Positions 8,602 to 16,755 are shown, counted from the stretch's first letter. The stretch: 64,000 nt of DNA from Cyanobacteria bacterium SBLK (GCA_017746715.1 JAGHZQ010000041.1:165219-229218); one strand, 5' to 3'. A program made the numbers and translations. Notes: a model not told the origin generated them from the letters alone.

Positions 8602-9216
8602 ATGAAACCTAAATTTGCCACTTTAATTATTTTGACATTATTAGCAGCGCTCTTGCTCCTTCCTTTTGTTTTCAGCCCTTATTATTTAGTTTATCTCCGC
8701 GATCGCGCTTTTGAAATTCATCTCATTTTACAAGGAGAGATTTACAAGCAAATCACGGGATATTGTTCTTTATTCTTCGTACTCATAGAAATGCTTTTAA
8801 TTGCCCGCAAGCGAGGACGAACTTGGCTTGTAAAAATCAAACTGCCCGGATCGTTACAAGTTTGGCGCAGTTGGCATATTTTTCTCGGTGTTGCCCTCTT
8901 GGGAAGCACTTTAATTCATACCATCGGATCGCGGGGGTTAAATTTTAATGCGGTGTTTCTCTGGGTCTTTTTTGGGGTGACGCTTTCGGCTTTGGTGGGG
9001 GCAGTTGCCGAGACAGGTGTTTTAGAGTCTTCGCGGCGTTATTTCGGTTGGGTTCCTCACGATACTAAAGAAGTTCATAAGAGCCGTTTTCTCATCTCTA
9101 AAGCGGCACTCATTCGCAATTTGCGTGCTTGGTGGTTGAATACTCATATTTTTCTGGTTGCGGTTTTTTGCGTTATGCTTGTTTTTCATATTTTTCTCGC
9201 TTACTATTATCAGTGA
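8602..9216 (+). CDS. Four-helix b-type cytochrome-like membrane protein
   Basis: The 204-residue protein has four or five hydrophobic helices (about residues 6-26, 50-70, 90-112, 118-136 and 180-202). Histidines sit on two helices in pairs at haem-binding spacing: WHIFLG with TLIHT, and NTHIFL with LVFHIF. This suggests two bis-His b haems across the membrane, as in ferric-reductase-like or cytochrome b561-type domains. The family assignment is tentative. In this operon it is the natural bridge between the cytoplasmic globin and the lumenal c haems. No strong ribosome binding site is seen before the ATG. Confidence 0.65.
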   Translation: MKPKFATLIILTLLAALLLLPFVFSPYYLVYLRDRAFEIHLILQGEIYKQITGYCSLFFVLIEMLLIARKRGRTWLVKIKLPGSLQVWRSWHIFLGVALLGSTLIHTIGSRGLNFNAVFLWVFFGVTLSALVGAVAETGVLESSRRYFGWVPHDTKEVHKSRFLISKAALIRNLRAWWLNTHIFLVAVFCVMLVFHIFLAYYYQ

Positions 9217-9274
9217 ACAGTTATTAATTATCAGTTATCAGCGAACAATCTACTTCTAGTTAAAGGATTTTAAA

Positions 9275-9736
9275 ATGTCGCCATTACTAATTTATCAGTG
9301 CTTCAAAATCGCGATCGCTTTGCTTCTTTGTTTCTTTTTAAATGGTTTTGCGTTTATTCCCAAAGCACGAGCAGGACTTTTCTCGAGTTCTTCTTTGGCA
9401 GGTTTGGTGACGATGAAAAAAATGGCAGAACAGTCTGTTCCTTATTCTGTCGCGATCGCTGACGATCGCCCGACAGTTCTCGAATTTTATGCCAATTGGT
9501 GTACGACCTGTCAGGGAATGGCACCGACTATGGAAAAATTAGAGGCAGACTATGGAGAAACTATCGATCTGGTCATGCTCGATATTGACGATCCCCAATG
9601 GGTTAAGATTATTCAAGAATATCGCGTCACGGGAGTGCCTCAGTTTACCTTTTTAGATCGCGATCGCCACATCCAAAAAACGTTGGTGGGGAAAGTACCG
9701 CGATCGGTTATGGCTCAATATTTCGCTGCCTTATAG
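9275..9736 (+). CDS. Membrane-anchored thioredoxin-like protein (TxlA/HCF164 type)
   Basis: The 153-residue protein has an N-terminal hydrophobic anchor (residues about 5-30) and a thioredoxin fold with the active site WCTTC (in FYANWCTTCQGMAP) and the cis-Pro segment GVPQFTF. Related cyanobacterial and chloroplast proteins (TxlA, HCF164) sit on the thylakoid with the thioredoxin domain in the lumen and keep apocytochrome cysteines reduced for haem attachment. As the last gene of a multihaem operon it may serve assembly of its neighbours' CXXCH sites. AAAGGA precedes the ATG. Confident as a thioredoxin-like protein, less so on its partner. Confidence 0.82.
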   Translation: MSPLLIYQCFKIAIALLLCFFLNGFAFIPKARAGLFSSSSLAGLVTMKKMAEQSVPYSVAIADDRPTVLEFYANWCTTCQGMAPTMEKLEADYGETIDLVMLDIDDPQWVKIIQEYRVTGVPQFTFLDRDRHIQKTLVGKVPRSVMAQYFAAL

Positions 9737-9745
9737 TTAGAAATT

Positions 9746-9901
9746 ATGGAAAAAAAGCAGAAAAATCAATTGCAAGCAAAATTCTCAAGATTACTGGATA
9801 ACAAATCCATTCATGTCTTAGATATTCCAGATGAGTATCGCTATATGGATGAAGAGCTTATCGAGTTATTGAAGGCAGCCGTTACGCCATTTCTGCTATA
9901 A
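9746..9901 (+). pseudogene. C-terminal relic of a low-molecular-weight protein tyrosine phosphatase-like gene
   Basis: An ATG at 9746 opens a 51-codon frame ending at 9901. Its product (ending HVLDIPDEYRYMDEELIELL plus about 10 residues) matches from memory the C-terminal half of the roughly 110-residue cyanobacterial phosphatase-like proteins. The N-terminal half with the catalytic C-X5-R loop is absent. The upstream bases belong to the thioredoxin gene. The piece is therefore probably a truncated remnant, though a short peptide could still be made. Confidence 0.55.
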
Positions 9902-9938
9902 TCTAATTATTTTATTTTCTGAGAAAAACAGAGTAAAG

Positions 9939-10256
9939 ATGGATAAACAAAAAGAAATTCTCGCTCAAACTATGTCTTTTCTCATGTCAATTCGTCCCGA
10001 AACGGACTTGGGGAAATTATTAAACTTTTGTTTGGCGACAAAAATCGAATCCGAACAAACCGAAAAAACTGCTTACGAAATGGCCTGCTATCTTTTAGAA
10101 CATCCCGATAATTTATCGAATTTTATTCAAGAATCAATGGAAAGCGACGGGGAATATACTCCTGAAGAATATGTCGCAATGGGAGAGCTACCCACGCGAG
10201 ATCCAGAAAAATTCATGCAGAAAATATTTGCACAATTAGATACAATAGAATTATAA
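9939..10256 (+). CDS. Small conserved-looking hypothetical protein
   Basis: The product is 105 residues, soluble and acidic, with predicted helices and no cysteine cluster, signal or membrane segment. The family is not recognised. It lies 37 bp after the phosphatase relic and ends before a clear terminator at 10325-10351. The length, clean ATG and acidic composition speak for a real gene. No function can be assigned. Confidence 0.55.
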   Translation: MDKQKEILAQTMSFLMSIRPETDLGKLLNFCLATKIESEQTEKTAYEMACYLLEHPDNLSNFIQESMESDGEYTPEEYVAMGELPTRDPEKFMQKIFAQLDTIEL

Positions 10257-10324
10257 GGCGATCGCTAGGGATGAGAGAGGATGGGAGGAAATGCGATCGC
10301 TCCGGCACAATTCTAGGCAAACAG

Positions 10325-10351
10325 TCCGGCGAAAACGTGCCGGATTTTTTT
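10325..10351 (+). terminator. Rho-independent terminator
   Basis: TCCGGC (10325-10330) pairs with GCCGGA (10339-10344) over an 8-nt loop, followed by seven T. It ends plus-strand transcription after the 105-residue gene and separates the redox region from nagB. Confidence 0.8.
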
Positions 10352-10466
10352 GCTGCCAGCTAAAGCGATCGAGTCAGGCACTCGGGGTCAGGAATTGTTG
10401 TCTCTTGTTTGCCCAACCATTTTTTGGGCTAGATTGCCTCTAGAGCTTTGCTAGTTTTACCGCTCG

Positions 10467-11225
10467 ATGAACAATTATCAATTCGATCGCCTTGAGGTGC
10501 GAGTTTATGAAAATGCCGAGGAAATGTCGATCGTGGCGGCAAAATATGCGGGAGAATATTTGCGATCGCGCATTGCTCGTCAAAACAGTGCTAGGGTTAT
10601 CTGGGCGACGGGAAGTTCGCAAATTGCCTTTCTCGAAAAACTCACAAAAATCCCGAACATTTCTTGGCAGAAGATAACGGGATTGCATTTAGATGAATAT
10701 CTGGGGATCGATCGCGAACATCCCGCCAGTTTTCGCCGCTATTTGCGCGATCGCCTTGCTCAAAAAGTCCCCTTTGCCGACTTTCATTATATTGAGGGAG
10801 ATAGCGAACAACCCCTCAGAGAATGCGATCGCTATACCCGACTGTTGCAACAGGGCGAGATCGACCTCTGTTGTTTGGGAGTGGGAGACAACGGACACCT
10901 CGCTTTTAACGATCCTTGGGTTGCCGACTTCGACGATCCCGATTGGGTGAAACTGGTAAAATTAGACCCGCAAAATCGCCAGCAGCAATGCGATCGCGGC
11001 GATTTTGCCAATTTAGAAGCCGTTCCCGCTTATGCGTTTACCCTCGCCCTCCCCGCCATTTTTTCCGCCCAAATGCTCCTGTGTCTCGTTTCCGGAGCGC
11101 CAAAAGCGGCGATTGTCGCTCAAATGCTAACGGGAGATATTTCCCCAACATGTCCCGCTTCCGGATTGCGCGATCGCCCCAATGCCATTTTATTTTTAGA
11201 TCGAGAAGCGGCTCGCTTGCTTTAA
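10467..11225 (+). CDS. nagB: Glucosamine-6-phosphate deaminase
   Basis: The 252-residue protein belongs to the NagB/6-phosphogluconolactonase fold. Typical motifs are present: LHLDEYLG with the catalytic Asp, and LGVGDNGHLAFNDP with the ring-opening His. It converts glucosamine-6-phosphate to fructose-6-phosphate and ammonia in the cytoplasm, linking cell-wall amino sugars to glycolysis. Length fits the family. The paralogous 6-phosphogluconolactonase is less likely because the NGHLAFNDP form is typical of NagB. A small hairpin (GCCCAA/TTGGGC, 10411-10429) lies upstream. The gene faces the end of the injection-system operon. Confidence 0.88.
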   Translation: MNNYQFDRLEVRVYENAEEMSIVAAKYAGEYLRSRIARQNSARVIWATGSSQIAFLEKLTKIPNISWQKITGLHLDEYLGIDREHPASFRRYLRDRLAQKVPFADFHYIEGDSEQPLRECDRYTRLLQQGEIDLCCLGVGDNGHLAFNDPWVADFDDPDWVKLVKLDPQNRQQQCDRGDFANLEAVPAYAFTLALPAIFSAQMLLCLVSGAPKAAIVAQMLTGDISPTCPASGLRDRPNAILFLDREAARLL

Positions 11226-11289
11226 CGCCTACAGACCCAAAGTTGCAAAAGATTCTGACGAGCGATCGGACTAACAAAAATTGAGGATG

Positions 11290-11475
11290 TCAATTAATTT
11301 CCGAACCCACCGTTATCACTGCTTCAACCTTTGCTTTTTGCCTTTTCTCATCCACCTCGGTAATCGCCCAGCGCAAAGGTTCTCCTCGTTTCTCCAATTC
11401 GGCTTCAATTTCTTGTTTTAACTTAACGGGCGTTGCTTGTAAATCGATCTCGGCAGTAATAAAATGCGTTGTCAT
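11290..11475 (-). CDS. Small hypothetical protein, possible last gene of the injection operon
   Basis: About 61 residues counted from the ATG at 11475, which has GGGAG 7 nt upstream; a TTG 18 nt earlier is a weaker start. The product is charged with two possible beta strands and a helix, and has no known motif. It lies minus-strand downstream of the eCIS genes and may be cotranscribed with them. Confidence 0.5.
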   Translation of the reverse strand: MTTHFITAEIDLQATPVKLKQEIEAELEKRGEPLRWAITEVDEKRQKAKVEAVITVGSEIN

Positions 11476-11553
11476 GTTTTCGCTCCCTTGCAAATGAATA
11501 TTAGTTTATGATAAGCGATCGCGCTACTTTATGGGGAGAGATCGCTTAATTCC

Positions 11554-11775
11554 TCATTCATTGCCAATGAGTTTTTCCAAATATTGTTGTGCCTCTTCCG
11601 GGTTCATCAGTTTGGCTTCGCCGGCTTGTAGGATTTCGTATTGGCCGCCTCGAAATCCATGCCCGATAATTAAGCCTTTTTTAATGGCTTCGTTCCCCAA
11701 TTCATTTAAACGATTGAAACTCATCATATCGAGTTCGTTATCGAGTTTTTGTCTGAGTTTTTCTTCTTCGTTCAT
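11554..11775 (-). CDS. Small hypothetical protein next to the injection-system genes
   Basis: About 73 residues from the ATG at 11775, with GAGG 8 nt upstream; a TTG at 11799 is less likely. The product is highly charged with a helical N-terminus and a glycine-rich middle (GHGFRGGQYE). Not recognised. It is 40 bp downstream of the Pvc16-like gene in the same direction, so cotranscription is plausible. Confidence 0.5.
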   Translation of the reverse strand: MNEEEKLRQKLDNELDMMSFNRLNELGNEAIKKGLIIGHGFRGGQYEILQAGEAKLMNPEEAQQYLEKLIGNE

Positions 11776-11815
11776 GAATTTGACCTCAAATTTATTCAAA
11801 ATTGATACGCGAAAT

Positions 11816-13129
11816 TTAGGCTATCGATAACAGTGGATAGATAAATAAACCAGCAGTCGGACTATTGGGATCGCTATCCCGTTCTAGTGTACTTTCAGCC
11901 CCATCAACCTGCAAGCGAATCAAATATTCCCCAGCTTTCACCCCCTTAAATGGCACGGAAACAATATTCGTCGCACTTTCAAAAGACGCTGCCTCCAACA
12001 GATACGCCTGTGGATTGTCTTGTGCGTTCTCATTCAAAGCCAAAATAACTTTTTGCGTCGGCTTCATCTCCAGATTGCTCTCAACCCGTATCGTTCCGTA
12101 ACGTAATTGCGTTCCGCTACCGAAAACATTGTCTGCTACAATATTAACTAGAGTCGGTCGCAAAGCTATAGGAATAATATTAGATTCCACATTGCGAAAT
12201 CTTTCAATCGGATCGGAAACCTGACTTTCTCGTCCGTTGTTATCATTGTCGATTTCAGACTGGAAAGAGAAGCGATGAATCACTTGCAATGGTTGTATCC
12301 CTGCTTTTAAACAATCTTGAGGGAAGGATGATAAAGGAAAAACAATCTTATTTTTTTCAACTTCTTCTGCTCTTGCTTCTATTTCCCCAATGCGAATCCA
12401 GACTTCTTCTTCCTGTAAATTTTTTCCGCGAATCACGAGGATGCTATCCATTTCAATAGGAATAAAGCGACCATCTTGGTGAATGACATCAACAACTGTC
12501 GGTTGATTGGCAAAAGTTCCGATACCACCAAATCTATCTCCCATCGGCAGAGATTTTGAGCCTACTTTTTCCCCTTCAATCATGACTACACTTGCCTCAT
12601 AAGCCATCGATAAATTGTATGGGGTTTGAAAAAATACCGACCAGACTTTAGATAAATCTTCAATCGATAAATCCAAGGGTTTTAATAATACTTGTTCGAC
12701 TTGATTGGTTAAGGTTGATTCGAGCAAATAACCGAGGTTGGAATCTGTTAAAGTATCAGCAATCATGTCTTTAGTCAGGATACCATTATCAGCTAATGCG
12801 CGAACGACACTCCCGAGCAATCGTTGGGGTTCGAGTTCGGCATCATTGCCATAAAAACTGATCATATAGTTCATATCTAAAGCTGTTCTGGCTTTATTGG
12901 CGGCAATTCCCTTGCGATTTCGCCGCTGAATTTCCGCACTATTGCCCCAAATATAGTTCATGGGAACGTGATATAAATAAAGATTAACCCCCGTTTCTGG
13001 GGTTGCCGTTCCGATCGCGTCCGGTCGTACGGTCGTTACCCTTGCCCCTTCTACATCTCCTTGAATGGCGGATTGCAGCAGCCTTTGCAAAGTAGCCGTA
13101 ACGGTGGCGATCGCCAAATGATTGCTCAT
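11816..13129 (-). CDS. Pvc16/DUF4255-type tail cap protein of a contractile injection system
   Basis: The 437-residue protein begins with a domain typical of DUF4255/Pvc16_N (residues about 1-200: IATVTATLQRLLQ, then GVNLYLYHVPMNYIWGN). Immunoglobulin-like beta regions follow (about 220-437, with VIRGKNLQEEEVWIRIG). Family knowledge: Pvc16/Cis16 closes the distal end of the tube-sheath in extracellular or thylakoid-anchored contractile injection systems. It lies downstream of sheath, tube and assembly genes on the same strand, with only a two-component system between. The domain call is strong; the fused Ig/IPT-like C-terminal half may help in anchoring. Confidence 0.8.
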   Translation of the reverse strand: MSNHLAIATVTATLQRLLQSAIQGDVEGARVTTVRPDAIGTATPETGVNLYLYHVPMNYIWGNSAEIQRRNRKGIAANKARTALDMNYMISFYGNDAELEPQRLLGSVVRALADNGILTKDMIADTLTDSNLGYLLESTLTNQVEQVLLKPLDLSIEDLSKVWSVFFQTPYNLSMAYEASVVMIEGEKVGSKSLPMGDRFGGIGTFANQPTVVDVIHQDGRFIPIEMDSILVIRGKNLQEEEVWIRIGEIEARAEEVEKNKIVFPLSSFPQDCLKAGIQPLQVIHRFSFQSEIDNDNNGRESQVSDPIERFRNVESNIIPIALRPTLVNIVADNVFGSGTQLRYGTIRVESNLEMKPTQKVILALNENAQDNPQAYLLEAASFESATNIVSVPFKGVKAGEYLIRLQVDGAESTLERDSDPNSPTAGLFIYPLLSIA

Positions 13130-13173
13130 TTTTGTTGTTGGTTGTGGGTTATTGGTTGTAAATTCTCCCTGTT

Positions 13174-13202
13174 GGTGACTGGTGACTGGTGATTGGTGAC
13201 TG
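13174..13202. repeat. Heptamer tandem repeat (GGTGACT)n
   Basis: About four copies of GGTGACT/GGTGATT fill the gap between the Pvc16-like gene and the response-regulator gene. The same heptamer family recurs at 47124-47158 upstream of accB. Confidence 0.85.
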
Positions 13203-13204
13203 AT

Positions 13205-13909
13205 TTATGCTTGCACCAATCCCAATCGAATTGCCCTAACGATGGCTTGGGTGCGATTTTTCACTTCTAGCTTAGTAAAGATTGAGGATAAATGTGCCTT
13301 AACTGTCGCGACGGTCACATAGAGTTTTTTTGCGATCGCGTCATTGGATGCGCCTTGTACCAACCAGTGTAAGACCTCCTGTTCTCGCTCTGTTAATTTT
13401 AAGGATTTGGCAATCGGCAGAGAATGTCCGGCATAAACTTGAAACTGTCGGAAAAAGCGAGTTGCAACTTCAGGCGCTAAATAGATTTTATCGTCGAGAA
13501 TCGTTAAAATTGCTTCATATAATTGCTCTGCCAGACAATCTTTAAATACGTACCCTTTTGCACCACCTTGCATGGCGCGAAAAATCCAACTTTCATCTTG
13601 ATGGGAAGACAAGACTAAAACTTTCCCTTCATAAGATAATTCTTGCAGGCCGATTAAAGCATCGATCCCATTATTTTCGGCTTTGTTTTCTGACAGTTCT
13701 AAATCTAAAAAAATCAGAGTAGGGTGTTTTTGCTCGAGCAACACCAGCATTTCCGATAGGTTTTCCGCTTCTCCTATCACTTCAAAGCGAACTCGCCCGC
13801 GATCGCTATAAAAATCGAGTAAGGTTCGCAGTCCTTGACGAAATTGTCCTTCGTCATCAACTAATAAAATAGAAATAGTTTGTGTTGTCTCTATTATTGG
13901 ATTAGTCAT
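13205..13909 (-). CDS. NarL/LuxR-family response regulator
   Basis: The 234-residue protein has a receiver domain (residues about 12-135; acidic pocket LLVDDEGQF, phospho-acceptor Asp in LIFLDLELSE, switch Ser in VLVLSSHQDE). A C-terminal LuxR-type helix-turn-helix follows (about 170-230, LTEREQEVLHWLVQGAS). It should bind DNA as a dimer when phosphorylated. The gene lies 28 bp after the histidine kinase gene, so the two form a cognate pair inside the injection-system operon. AGACCG-type repeats upstream of the sheath gene are candidate targets, which is a guess. Confidence 0.9.
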   Translation of the reverse strand: MTNPIIETTQTISILLVDDEGQFRQGLRTLLDFYSDRGRVRFEVIGEAENLSEMLVLLEQKHPTLIFLDLELSENKAENNGIDALIGLQELSYEGKVLVLSSHQDESWIFRAMQGGAKGYVFKDCLAEQLYEAILTILDDKIYLAPEVATRFFRQFQVYAGHSLPIAKSLKLTEREQEVLHWLVQGASNDAIAKKLYVTVATVKAHLSSIFTKLEVKNRTQAIVRAIRLGLVQA

Positions 13910-13936
13910 GATTTGTATTTTAAATTCAAACTTAAA

Positions 13937-15145
13937 CTAAAGAATAAATTCTCCTAAAACACCGATTGCACTTTCAGCCCCATGACGCGGTAAAGTAAAA
14001 CAAAAACGCGCCCCCCCTTCGGGCCGATTTTCTCCCCAAATTTTACCGCGATGGCGATCGATAATATCTTTAGCAATGGCTAATCCCAATCCCGTTCCTC
14101 CAACCCGCCGAGAATAGAAAGGAGAAAAAATATTTTCGATATCTTCTGGCGATAATCCCACACCGCGATCGCAAATTTCGATCGAAACTTCTCCCTCGAG
14201 AATTTGCCAATGACAATGTAGTTTTTCCCCCTCGGGACTAAAATCGATAGCATTACACAGCAACACCTCAAATACCTGTTTGATTTGCCAGCGATCGACG
14301 GCGAGAATAATTCCTCGTTCGGGATAAATCAATTGTATGTTTTTTTGTTCCAAGCGCGGGACTAATAAATTGAGGGTTTCCTGTAAAATTTTTCTTAAAT
14401 CGTAGAGTGCCGGATAAATTCGCATTTCGCGATCGCTATTGAGCAATCGCTTTAAACTGCGACTTAATTCCTTGGTACTCTCTTGAATTCCGCGTGCTTG
14501 TTCTTTATAGCCTCCCTCGGGTAAGCTCAAACATAAATTTTCTGCATATAATCCAATTAAGGCTAAAGGTTGTCGTAATTGGTGCTTTCCTCGTTGAATG
14601 AGTTGTTCTAAAAACTCGATTTCTTCCTGTTGTCTAGCAACTGTTTGCATCAACGTCATATAATTTTGCAGCAAATTAACTTGTTGTTGAAGGTAATGAT
14701 ATTCTGCTCCAGACAGAGGTATTTTTCTCCACAGTAAAAAATATTCATCGGGTTTTTCTTGCCCGTCGAAACAGTAAATATAAACATGCGTTAGGGAAAT
14801 CTTATTATCTCGCTCTAAAGAAAATTTTTCCGACTCGATCTCGAGTAACTGAGGATTCCGATTATCTTGTAATTGCCATTGCGTCCACTGTAATTCTGGG
14901 AAATCGCGATCGAGCCATTTTTCTCCTTCTAAATAACTTAAAATTTCTCGATTGATGTTATTATTTTTCTTCTGAACAAAATGGAAAGATTTGCGTTCGT
15001 CTCCCGCTCGTTCTCGATAAACGATCCAAGTCGTCAAACAGGGCAAACAATAAGCAATTTGCTCGATTTGTTTTTGGCAAACCGAACTTAAATCTGACGA
15101 ATCTAATGTTTGAGAGGGCAAGCGTTCGGAAATCGGGGAATTCAT
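13937..15145 (-). CDS. Histidine kinase partnered with the NarL-type regulator
   Basis: About 402 residues from the ATG at 15145; an upstream start at 15214 would add a poorly supported extension. The N-terminal half is an uncharacterised sensor-like domain with no membrane helix. A dimerisation helix carries the phospho-acceptor His (GKHQLRQPLALIGLY), followed by a HATPase domain with N box (LLCNAIDFSPEG), G1 box (CDRGVGLSPEDI) and G2 box (GGTGLGLAIAKDI). It is soluble, so it senses a cytoplasmic cue. It sits between the DUF6760-like peptide gene and the response regulator, inside a run of injection-apparatus genes. It probably controls them, but this is inference. Confidence 0.88.
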   Translation of the reverse strand: MNSPISERLPSQTLDSSDLSSVCQKQIEQIAYCLPCLTTWIVYRERAGDERKSFHFVQKKNNNINREILSYLEGEKWLDRDFPELQWTQWQLQDNRNPQLLEIESEKFSLERDNKISLTHVYIYCFDGQEKPDEYFLLWRKIPLSGAEYHYLQQQVNLLQNYMTLMQTVARQQEEIEFLEQLIQRGKHQLRQPLALIGLYAENLCLSLPEGGYKEQARGIQESTKELSRSLKRLLNSDREMRIYPALYDLRKILQETLNLLVPRLEQKNIQLIYPERGIILAVDRWQIKQVFEVLLCNAIDFSPEGEKLHCHWQILEGEVSIEICDRGVGLSPEDIENIFSPFYSRRVGGTGLGLAIAKDIIDRHRGKIWGENRPEGGARFCFTLPRHGAESAIGVLGEFIL

Positions 15146-15235
15146 TGCGATCGAGAAACTCAAAATACTCGAGCTACCTCTATTAAAAACAAAAAAGAAA
15201 GCAATCCGGGGCAATGTAAATTTTTTTTACGTTTT

Positions 15236-15409
15236 TTAACCCGTTAGTTGATTGATTTGTTCGATCCAACGCTGCCGTTCGGCATGTTCTAATTGCAGAA
15301 TATCATCTAACGGCCAGTGAAAATTTAGGGCAATATAGGCTATCTCTTGGTATAGTCGATCCAAGGGATAGCCTATCGCTCCCCCACTACCAACATTTCT
15401 TCTCCCCAA
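15236..15409 (-). CDS. DUF6760-like small tail-associated protein
   Basis: The frame ends at 15236 and encodes up to 57 residues from a TTG at 15409; a second TTG at 15364 would give 42. The core (LYQEIAYIALNFHWPLDDI, then LEHAERQRWIEQI) resembles the short phage-tail/eCIS proteins annotated as DUF6760, which follow tail-assembly proteins in many clusters. The N-terminus overlaps the end of the preceding assembly gene by 37 bp, so translational coupling would explain the lack of an ATG and of a ribosome binding site. The exact start is uncertain. Confidence 0.65.
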   Translation of the reverse strand: MGRRNVGSGGAIGYPLDRLYQEIAYIALNFHWPLDDILQLEHAERQRWIEQINQLTG

Positions 15410-15690
15410 CCGTTAATCTGATTGTAAAAGTCTTGTAAATAATCGGAATCTATCAAAAATAAATCTTCAAGAATTTCGATCGAAATTGTCGATAATTCTT
15501 CCAACTGTACGATTGTGCGCGATAAAATGACCAAAGTTCGATAAGCGGGATTTTCTAAAACGAGGGGATGTTTCTGAATGCTAATTTCATCTGCCCCTGT
15601 TGCCAAACGCATGATTCCCTTACGATATAAATTCCCTTCTTTATCAATTAATCCTTTGGGGAGAGTAAAACTGTATTGCGTTGAAATCAT
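15373..15690 (-). CDS. Tail-assembly chaperone-like protein (copy 2)
   Basis: The 105-residue protein resembles phage/eCIS tail-assembly proteins: FTLPKGLIDKEGN, then GIMRLATGADEI, NPAYRTLVILSRTIVQL and a C-terminal helical LFLIDSDYLQDFYNQIN. It is a clear paralogue of the gene at 15763-16107, with the same blocks in the same order. Such proteins help tube polymerisation or baseplate loading in other contractile tails. The acidic tail of the other copy is replaced here by MLVVGER. The pair may act as a heterodimer. Confidence 0.75.
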   Translation of the reverse strand: MISTQYSFTLPKGLIDKEGNLYRKGIMRLATGADEISIQKHPLVLENPAYRTLVILSRTIVQLEELSTISIEILEDLFLIDSDYLQDFYNQINGWGEEMLVVGER

Positions 15691-15762
15691 ATCGGCATGC
15701 TGAAATTATTTTCTATGAATGATAAATTGCGATCGATAACCGAAAAAATAACTAATAAAAAT

Positions 15763-16107
15763 TTATTCTTCCCCTTCGGATTGTTCTTCATCCTGCTTTG
15801 GTGTTTCTTCCTCCTCCTCTTCTAGTTCATTAATTTTTCGATAAAACTTTTGTAAATAATTCAGATCGGCAACAAAAAGACCCTCAATGATTGCAGGAGA
15901 AATGCTATCTAATGCCCCCAAACGAACGATAGTACGAGAGAGAATAATTGCCGTCGCATAAGCGGGATTGGTTTTTACCCTCGGATCTCGCATGGGAACG
16001 ATCTCGTCGATCGCCCTTGCCAAGCGCATGATTCCCGTGCGATGAATATTGCCATCACCATCAATGTATCCTTTGGGGAGAGAAAATTCAAACTCGGTTT
16101 GTATCAT
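15763..16107 (-). CDS. Tail-assembly chaperone-like protein (copy 1)
   Basis: The 114-residue protein shares the pattern FSLPKGYIDGDGN, GIMRLARAIDEI, NPAYATAIILSRTIVRL and LFVADLNYLQKFYRKIN with its neighbour at 15373-15690. Unlike that copy it ends in a Glu-rich tail of about 20 residues. It is located directly after the last tube-protein gene, as in other eCIS operons. The role in tube assembly is inferred from family and position. Confidence 0.78.
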   Translation of the reverse strand: MIQTEFEFSLPKGYIDGDGNIHRTGIMRLARAIDEIVPMRDPRVKTNPAYATAIILSRTIVRLGALDSISPAIIEGLFVADLNYLQKFYRKINELEEEEEETPKQDEEQSEGEE

Positions 16108-16164
16108 TAATTAATCGTATTGAAATAACTGGGTATGGCAGGCGATCGCCCTTTACTCTAACTT

Positions 16165-16755
16165 TTACAAACTGAAGAATTGAGCTGCTTTGTAGGAGAG
16201 ATCGCTGGCTTCTGCCTCGTATTCGCTCGAGACTTCGGTCCGATAAAACTCATCAACGGCGAGTTCGAGTTCTTCAATAATAAACTCATTTGTATTGGCA
16301 TTTAAAGAACCAATGGTGTAACTGACCGGCCAAGCTCCTGTAAAGCTATAACGAGCCATTTCCGATCCCCATTGATTGTAAATGACAATATCCCCATCGC
16401 GAAATTGTTCGCTCCACTGTCCTTCCTCAATCGTTTGAAACCAATCCCACAAGGTTGTTGTTAGGGTCAAACCCCGCTTGAGGGTAATATTGTCGCTCTT
16501 GGTATTACCGGGAATTTTTGTCCTGACGACCCGACCGTAACTCGTCCCGTCCGCTCCCCATTTTTGCGCGGTCACTTCGGCAACTTCAATGACATCGTAA
16601 CTGCGTTTAAAGCCCGAACACTCGGTGAAAAAGGCATCCACGAGTCCCGAAGCATCCACGAGAAGATCGACGTAAAAGCGATTGCTCGTCAGGACTTCTG
16701 GCAACGCATAAAGTCCGGACAGTAAAGAGGCTTCTTGGGTATAACTTAGTGTCAT
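16165..16755 (-). CDS. gp19-family tube protein, divergent type E
   Basis: The 196-residue protein has the T4 gp19/Hcp-like tube pattern: LTSNRFYVDLLVDASGLVD, FFTECSGFK, LKRGLTLTTTLWDWF, VIYNQWGSEMARYSF and GAWPVSYTIGSL. It differs most from the other four tube paralogues here and carries longer N- and C-terminal ends, which would suit the special first ring at the baseplate (Afp5-like). This role is inferred from its position next to the assembly genes. Confidence 0.82.
   Translation of the reverse strand: MTLSYTQEASLLSGLYALPEVLTSNRFYVDLLVDASGLVDAFFTECSGFKRSYDVIEVAEVTAQKWGADGTSYGRVVRTKIPGNTKSDNITLKRGLTLTTTLWDWFQTIEEGQWSEQFRDGDIVIYNQWGSEMARYSFTGAWPVSYTIGSLNANTNEFIIEELELAVDEFYRTEVSSEYEAEASDLSYKAAQFFSL

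Noticed and set aside
14080..14271. Small frames inside the histidine kinase gene
   Set aside because: They are other-frame shadows of the conserved HATPase boxes.
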